From: Streptomyces hygroscopicus
GTDB taxonomy: Bacteria; Actinomycetota; Actinomycetes; Streptomycetales; Streptomycetaceae
Assembly: GCF_026168105.1 (NCBI RefSeq)
Contig: NZ_LBMW01000032.1
Coordinates: forward strand, 30,682 to 94,681
Length of the DNA stretch: 64,000 bases
Direction: 5' to 3'
Shown here: piece after piece, positions 59,396 through 64,000 of the stretch
Layout: every line of letters starts with the position of its first letter
Numbering within the stretch: position 1 is the stretch's first letter
The notes under the pieces: model-generated
Databases searched by the model: none
Seen by the model: only the letters and a program-made list of their open reading frames with translations
What the model was told of the DNA's origin: nothing
Program-made: the position numbers and the translations under genes

Positions 59396-59520
59396 GGGCG
59401 GCTCCTGTCGGCGGCCGGGGAGTTCAGGACAATAAGCATTCAAACGGTACATATGGAATTCAGCTCACGGACGCAATGACGTGCCGTCGACGCGGCGCCC
59501 CCGCGTTCGATCACTGCCGG

Positions 59521-59526
59521 TACTGT
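59521..59526 (+). promoter_or_regulatory. Candidate -10 box of a leaderless promoter
   Basis: TACTGT ends 7 nt before the ATG of cobT, which has no Shine-Dalgarno sequence. The spacing is ideal for a transcript starting at the A of the ATG. Confidence 0.5.
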
Positions 59527-59533
59527 TCGGCGA

Positions 59534-60625
59534 ATGAGCTCGCTTAATCTCGACGACTTCACCGATCTGATCGAGCGCCCCGACGGCGGGGTGCGCCGCG
59601 ACGCCGAAGAGCGCCGGGAGCGTCAGATCGTGCCGCCCGGGGCACTGGGCCGCCTGGACGACCTGGGTGAGTGGCTGGCGGCCGCGCAGTCCGCCGTACA
59701 GGTGCGGCCGATCGAGCGGCCGCGCGCGATGCTCTTCGCGGGCGATCACGGCGTCGCGGCGCTCGGTGTGTCGGCGCGGCCCGCGGGCAGCGCGGCACTA
59801 CTGGTACGGGGGGTGCTGGAGGGAACCAGCCCGGCGTCGATCCTGGCGCGACAGCTGGACGTGCCCGTGCGGGTGGTCGACATGTCCCTCGACTGCGACC
59901 CGGACGAACTGCCGGCCGATGTCGTACGGCGTCGCGTACGGCGCGGCAGCGGGCGCATCGACATCGAGGACGCGCTCACTCCCGAGCAGGCGGAGGAGGC
60001 CTTCAGGGCGGGGGTCGCGGTCGCGGACGAGGAAGCGGACGCCGGGACCGATCTGGTGGTCCTCGGCGACGTGAGCGTCGGCGGAACGACACCGGCGGCC
60101 GTACTGATCGCCGCGCTGTGCGGGACGGACGCGTCCGTGGTGACCGGGCGCGGCGGCCTGCCGATCGACGACCTGGCGTGGATGCGGAAGTGCGCGGCCG
60201 TACGGGACTCGCTGCGCCGGGCCCGGCCGGTGCTGGGCGATCAGCTGCAGCTGCTGACGGCCGTGGGCGGAGCGGATCTGGCCGCGATGACGGGCTTTCT
60301 GCTGCAGTGCGCCGTGCGTAAGACTCCGGTCATCCTGGACGGCGTCGTCTCGGCGGCGTGCGCACTGGTCGCACAGCGGATCGCGTTCCGTGCGCCGGAC
60401 TGGTGGCTGGCCGGGCAGAGCAGCGGCGAGCCGGCCCAGGCCAAGGCGCTGGACCGGATGGCGCTGGAGCCGCTGCTCGACCACGGTGTGACTGTCGGCG
60501 AGGGGACCGGGGCGCTGCTGGCCCTGCCGCTGGTGCGGGCCGCCGCCGCGCTCGCGGCGGAGCTTCCGGAGAAGCCCGTGCAGACGGCCGATGCGTCCGG
60601 CGAAGAGCTGCCGGGGCGGGAGTAG
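59534..60625 (+). CDS. cobT: Nicotinate-nucleotide-dimethylbenzimidazole phosphoribosyltransferase
   Basis: Makes alpha-ribazole phosphate, the lower ligand precursor of cobalamin. Protein of 363 residues, normal length. Motifs: FAGDHGVAALGVSARP, VVLGDVSVGGTTPAAVL, QLLTAVGGADLAAMTGFLL and the catalytic Glu323 in VGEGTGALLALPL. No ribosome binding site precedes the ATG; TACTGT lies 7 nt upstream. cobS, often next in other species, is not found after it. The C-terminal 15 residues are acidic. Confidence 0.95.
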   Translation: MSSLNLDDFTDLIERPDGGVRRDAEERRERQIVPPGALGRLDDLGEWLAAAQSAVQVRPIERPRAMLFAGDHGVAALGVSARPAGSAALLVRGVLEGTSPASILARQLDVPVRVVDMSLDCDPDELPADVVRRRVRRGSGRIDIEDALTPEQAEEAFRAGVAVADEEADAGTDLVVLGDVSVGGTTPAAVLIAALCGTDASVVTGRGGLPIDDLAWMRKCAAVRDSLRRARPVLGDQLQLLTAVGGADLAAMTGFLLQCAVRKTPVILDGVVSAACALVAQRIAFRAPDWWLAGQSSGEPAQAKALDRMALEPLLDHGVTVGEGTGALLALPLVRAAAALAAELPEKPVQTADASGEELPGRE

Positions 60626-60762
60626 CACAAGCGGGTGGCGGGTGCGGCCGGTTCGGCTCCGCCGGGCCGCGCCGTCGTGCTTCTCGCCGTCGTGGCGGAA
60701 AGAAGAGGGCCGCCCGTACCGCTTCCCCGGAGTTTCCTGAGCGCCCCATATCATCGCCCTTC

Positions 60763-62562
60763 ATGGGAGATGCCCGTTTTACCGCGGAACAGGAACAGGA
60801 ACACACGGTTCGGTCGCAGGGCGGGGCACGGCGGTCCAGCCGGGCCTCCCGGCGGGCCGCCGCGTTCGCCGTCTGGTACCTGCGCGCCGTCACCTTCATC
60901 AACTTCCTTTCCGCCGTATGGGTTTCCCTCGCCCAGGACGTACGGCGGCACAACCAGCAGAACCTCTTCACGCCGTACCTGCTGACCGCGGGATTCGCCT
61001 CGGGCGTGTTCACGATGTTCCTCGCGGTCACCATGCGGCGGCGCAAACGGGCCGCGTGGATCCTCAACCTCGCGCTCTGCGGGCCCTTCCTGCTGCTGTT
61101 CGCCTTCGCCATGGCCTTCCCGGAGATCCGGCAGTACGCCCAGAACTGGATCTCCCTGGTGCTCACCGCGGCCTTCGCCGTCTCGCTGCTGGTCGGGTGG
61201 CGGGAGTTCTACGCCAAGGGTGATCGGTCCAACCCCCGGCTCGCCGCCGTCGTCGCCGTCGGCGGCCTGCTCGTCTCCTCGCTGCTCGCCGCACTCCTGG
61301 TGACCGTCACCAACACCGCGCAGGACGCGCACCGTTCGACGTTCCCGGAGCGCTGGCGCTACGGCACCCTGCGGCTGGTCTCGGTCACCGTCGACGACTC
61401 GCACTACCCCGGGATCGCCCCACCGAACTGGGTCAACGTCACCATCAACGTGTTCAGCACGCTGCTGGTTCTCGCCGTCCTGTACGCCGCCTTCCGCTCC
61501 CGGCGCGCGGTCGACCCGATCACCGAGGACGACGAGAAGCGGCTGCGGGCCCTGCTCGACAAGCACGGTGACCGTGACTCGCTCGGCTACTTCGCGTTGC
61601 GCCGGGAGAAGAGCGTGATCTGGTCGCCCACCGGCAAGGCGGCGATCGCGTACCGCGTCGTCGGCGGTGTCTCGCTGGCCTCCGGCGATCCCCTGGGGGA
61701 CCCGGAGGCGTGGCCCGGGGCCATCGAGCCCTGGCTCGCGGAGGCGCGCGCGCACGGCTGGATCCCGGCCGTGATGGGCGCGAGCGAGGAGGCGGGAACC
61801 GTGTACGCGCGGCACGGGCTGGACGCGCTGGAGCTCGGCGACGAAGCCATCGTCGACGTCGGCGAGTTCACGATCGAAGGGCGGGCCATGCGCACCGTCC
61901 GCCAGGCCTACAACCGGGTGAGGCGCGCCGGGTACACGGTCCGCATCCGGCGCCACGAGGACATTCCCGCCGAGGAGATGGCCGCCCTCCTCGAGAAGGC
62001 CGACGACTGGCGGGACGGGGCCACCGAGCGCGGGTTCAGCATGGCGCTGGGACGGCTCGGCGACCCCGAGGACGGCCAGTGTGTGATGCTCGAGTGCACG
62101 GACGCGGCGGGCGAGTTGCGGGCACTGCTGTCCTTCGTGCCGTGGGGGCCGCACGGGCTCTCGCTCGACCTGATGCGGCGCGACCGGGACTCCGAGAACG
62201 GGCTCATGGAGTTCATGGTGATCGAACTGCTGCGCCGCGCCCGGGAGATCGGCATCACCCAGGTGTCGCTCAACTTCGCCATGTTCCGGTCCGTCTTCGA
62301 ACGCGGCGCGCGTCTTGGCGCCGGACCGGTGCTGCGACTGTGGCGTTCGCTGCTCAGCTTCTTCTCCCGGTGGTGGCAGATCGAGTCGCTGTACCGGGCC
62401 AACGCCAAGTACCGGCCCATCTGGGAACCCCGGTTCCTGCTCTTCGAGAAGAGCGCGGACCTGCTGCGCATCGGCGCCTCCTCGGCGCGCGCCGAGGGGT
62501 TCCTGGAGGCACCCGGGCTGCCGAAGTGGCTGCACCGCCGGCACCTGCAGTCGCACAGATGA
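60763..62562 (+). CDS. MprF-like membrane protein (DUF2156 aminoacyltransferase domain)
   Basis: Protein of 599 residues. About six membrane segments lie in the N-terminal half (40-60, 80-95, 105-125, 135-150, 170-190 and 240-255). The C-terminal half is a soluble phosphatidylglycerol lysyltransferase-type domain: FALRREKSVIWSPTGKAAIAYRVV, GASEEAG, KWL-type end. MprF proteins transfer lysine or another amino acid to phosphatidylglycerol and lower the negative charge of the membrane. The ATG at 60763 has no strong ribosome binding site. The usual flippase part is short here. Amino acid donor unknown. Confidence 0.85.
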   Translation: MGDARFTAEQEQEHTVRSQGGARRSSRASRRAAAFAVWYLRAVTFINFLSAVWVSLAQDVRRHNQQNLFTPYLLTAGFASGVFTMFLAVTMRRRKRAAWILNLALCGPFLLLFAFAMAFPEIRQYAQNWISLVLTAAFAVSLLVGWREFYAKGDRSNPRLAAVVAVGGLLVSSLLAALLVTVTNTAQDAHRSTFPERWRYGTLRLVSVTVDDSHYPGIAPPNWVNVTINVFSTLLVLAVLYAAFRSRRAVDPITEDDEKRLRALLDKHGDRDSLGYFALRREKSVIWSPTGKAAIAYRVVGGVSLASGDPLGDPEAWPGAIEPWLAEARAHGWIPAVMGASEEAGTVYARHGLDALELGDEAIVDVGEFTIEGRAMRTVRQAYNRVRRAGYTVRIRRHEDIPAEEMAALLEKADDWRDGATERGFSMALGRLGDPEDGQCVMLECTDAAGELRALLSFVPWGPHGLSLDLMRRDRDSENGLMEFMVIELLRRAREIGITQVSLNFAMFRSVFERGARLGAGPVLRLWRSLLSFFSRWWQIESLYRANAKYRPIWEPRFLLFEKSADLLRIGASSARAEGFLEAPGLPKWLHRRHLQSHR

Positions 62563-62590
62563 AGAGCGCCGGACAGATGAGGACCGCTGG
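62555..62590. repeat. 18-bp tandem duplication filling the gap between two genes
   Basis: ACAGATGAAGAGCGCCGG (62555-62572) and ACAGATGAGGACCGCTGG (62573-62590), 15 of 18 identical. Copy 1 holds the stop of the MprF-like gene (62560-62562); copy 2 holds GAGGA and ends directly at the next ATG. Confidence 0.85.
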
Positions 62591-63292
62591 ATGAACGGCC
62601 TCGCCCGCCTGGCGCGTGCCGAATGGGGGCTGGTGTACGTCAGCGTGCGTCGGACCCTCGCGCGGCGGAGCCGGCGGGCGATGCCGATGACACCGGCGGC
62701 CGTGTGCCTGACATCGGTCCTGCAGTTCGTGCAGAACCAGTCGTGGGGCTTCCCGTTCGTGCAGAACCTCGGGTCCGTACGGGCCGAGGAACCGCTGTGG
62801 CGGGCCCTGCTGCGCACCCCGCTGTCCCTCTTCGTACCGGCCCTGGACCTGCCGGTGTGGGGGGCCCTCCTGCAGATCCTGTTCGTGTTCGGGATCGCCG
62901 AGCTCTGTCTGGGCTGGTGGCGCACGCTCGTCATCGCCTACGTCGTCACGCTCGCCGGAACGCTGTACGCGCGCGTGGCCATCGACCTCGGCCCGAACCA
63001 TCCGCTGGGGCTGCCCGCGACGGACGCCCAGGTCGTCGACACCGGTCCGTCGGCCGCGGTGATCGGGCTCGCCCTGTTCCTGTGCTGGCGCTACCGCGCC
63101 TACCTCACGGGGAGCGCGGTGGTCGCCTCGATGGTCGCGGAACTCGTGGTGAAGGAGAACCTCGCGGGCAAGGAGCACATCGCCGCGATCGGGGCCGTGC
63201 TGGTGCTGTGCGCGGCCTCGGCGCTGCGTCAGGAACGGCGGTCGGGCAGCCGCATCCCTTGCGAATCGGGCTTGCCGCCGATCCAGTCCTGA
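62591..63292 (+). CDS. Integral membrane protein, rhomboid-like layout without catalytic dyad
   Basis: Protein of 233 residues with about six hydrophobic segments. The ATG at 62591 has GAGGA 9 nt upstream, inside the tandem repeat. The arrangement and length recall rhomboid-type folds, but I find no GxSx serine. GIAELCLGWWRTLVIAYVVTLAGTL is the most conserved-looking part. It follows the MprF-like gene on the same strand and is probably cotranscribed. The last 64 bp overlap the tail of the convergent membrane protein gene. Confidence 0.75.
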   Translation: MNGLARLARAEWGLVYVSVRRTLARRSRRAMPMTPAAVCLTSVLQFVQNQSWGFPFVQNLGSVRAEEPLWRALLRTPLSLFVPALDLPVWGALLQILFVFGIAELCLGWWRTLVIAYVVTLAGTLYARVAIDLGPNHPLGLPATDAQVVDTGPSAAVIGLALFLCWRYRAYLTGSAVVASMVAELVVKENLAGKEHIAAIGAVLVLCAASALRQERRSGSRIPCESGLPPIQS

Positions 63293-63993
63293 GCCCGGCG
63301 GCTCAGCCTCGCCCAGCGGCGGTCGTGGTGGTAGGCCCGCAGACCGGCCCTGGCGCGGGAGCGCGGGCGGCGGCGGTACAACCGTCTGGCCCACAGCGAG
63401 CCGGGGCGGGCCAGACGGATGGCGCCAACCATGGCGATCAGCGGCACGATCACACCGAAGATCGCGGTGCGGGTCTTGCCCTTGCTCAGGGCCAGCAGCG
63501 AGAAGAGGAAGTTCACGACGACGGTCGCGATGACGGCGCCGCGGTCGTGCAGCTCCTCCGAGGAGAGGTCGTTGACGCCGAACGGCGCGAATCCGGCGAG
63601 GACCAGGCCCACCAGGGCCGCGGTGATCACCACGACCTCGACGCTCTTGCGGCCCTCCTCGGTCCAGTAGACGTCGTCCAGATGCAGGATCAGCGCGAAC
63701 TCGTCCAGCACGAGGCCGGCCCCGATGCCGAACACGACCGCGAAGACACCGGAGCTCACGCCCTGACGGGGGCCGACCGCACCGAAGCCGCCGATGATGG
63801 TGAGGACGACGCCGGGGACGACGTGGTGGATGTGCAGGCCTCCGGCCTTGACGTTGCGGAAGGGTCCCCGGCCGGCGCGGATGAGGCGGGTGATGACGCG
63901 CGTGATCACGAACGTCAGCACGAAGGCACCGAGCGCGAGCAGCAGGGGGAGTTTGCCCGGCTCGATGATGTTCCGCTCCAGCCAGTTGCCCAT
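63229..63993 (-). CDS. Integral membrane protein with conserved His/Asp residues
   Basis: Protein of 254 residues with about six hydrophobic segments (17-37, 57-75, 83-100, 120-140, 155-170 and 178-195). Conserved-looking polar residues lie within membrane parts: GLHIHHVVPG and DEFALILHLDDVYW, which could form a metal or lipid-head-group site. The C-terminus is basic (RRRPRSRARAG). Complete: the start ATG is 7 bp from the window end, so its ribosome binding site is not visible. Function unknown. Confidence 0.78.
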   Translation of the reverse strand: MGNWLERNIIEPGKLPLLLALGAFVLTFVITRVITRLIRAGRGPFRNVKAGGLHIHHVVPGVVLTIIGGFGAVGPRQGVSSGVFAVVFGIGAGLVLDEFALILHLDDVYWTEEGRKSVEVVVITAALVGLVLAGFAPFGVNDLSSEELHDRGAVIATVVVNFLFSLLALSKGKTRTAIFGVIVPLIAMVGAIRLARPGSLWARRLYRRRPRSRARAGLRAYHHDRRWARLSRRAQDWIGGKPDSQGMRLPDRRS

Positions 63994-64000
63994 GGGTGCA

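Overview
The window is a gene-dense, very GC-rich stretch of actinobacterial chromosome, almost certainly from a Streptomyces. The reasons are strong G/C bias at third codon positions, many GTG and TTG starts, typical actinobacterial genes (di-haem QcrC, CtaF, PspAA, a PimB-like mannosyltransferase, MmyB-type regulator) and dispersed GC-rich palindromes familiar from Streptomyces intergenic regions. From memory, the gene order matches the S. coelicolor block around SCO2117 to SCO2179. It also preserves much of the M. tuberculosis block Rv2182c to Rv2207. Both correspondences are recollection and have not been checked by alignment.

Layout. 1-12.6 kb: 3' part of a fused TrpE-TrpG enzyme, phosphofructokinase, a two-component pair like MacRS, an acyltransferase, an esterase, glucokinase glkA with the small gene that precedes it, an ArsA-like ATPase with an altered P-loop, an SRPBCC protein and a phosphoesterase. 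12.9-18.1 kb: long-chain acyl-CoA ligase, Tat-exported cholesterol oxidase, and a divergent MmyB-type regulator/short-chain dehydrogenase pair. 18.2-29.9 kb: PimB-like and GT87 glycosyltransferases, a HExxH lipoprotein, two tandem NlpC/P60 hydrolases, a NYN-domain protein, a rhomboid protease, and a SufS-like enzyme with an unusual leader, followed by a 58-bp tandem repeat array. 29.9-40.5 kb: trpD and the aerobic respiratory genes (ctaE-qcrC-qcrA-qcrB and ctaC-ctaD-ctaF), with a degenerate receiver protein and an L,D-transpeptidase between them. 40.8-47.2 kb: a cysteine desulfurase fused to TusA, an adenosine-kinase-like PfkB protein, an A-type Fe-S carrier and nadA with three candidate operators. 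47.2-54 kb: an RND transporter, a second two-component system and pspA-pspAA. 54-64 kb: DUF3043 protein, a methyltransferase starting at CTG, an HtrA-like lipoprotein protease, a CobU enzyme fused to a degenerate metallo-beta-lactamase-like domain, cobT, an MprF-like protein and two membrane proteins.

Functional themes are central carbon metabolism (pfkA, glkA), envelope building and remodelling (acyltransferase, glycosyltransferases, NlpC/P60, L,D-transpeptidase, rhomboid, PspA, MprF-like), the cytochrome bcc-aa3 supercomplex, sulfur and Fe-S supply (two PLP sulfur enzymes and an A-type carrier near the Fe-S enzymes NadA and QcrA), and the lower ligand pathway of cobalamin.

I found no prophage, insertion sequence, CRISPR array, tRNA or rRNA. 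The most unusual structures are: short tandem duplications lying exactly over the stop codons of five unrelated genes; the 58-bp array and the uORF/palindrome leader beside the SufS-like gene; three matched half-palindromes around the nadA promoter; several genes that look leaderless; and domain fusions or altered catalytic motifs (MBL-CobU, desulfurase-TusA, ArsA-like P-loop with Arg for Lys).
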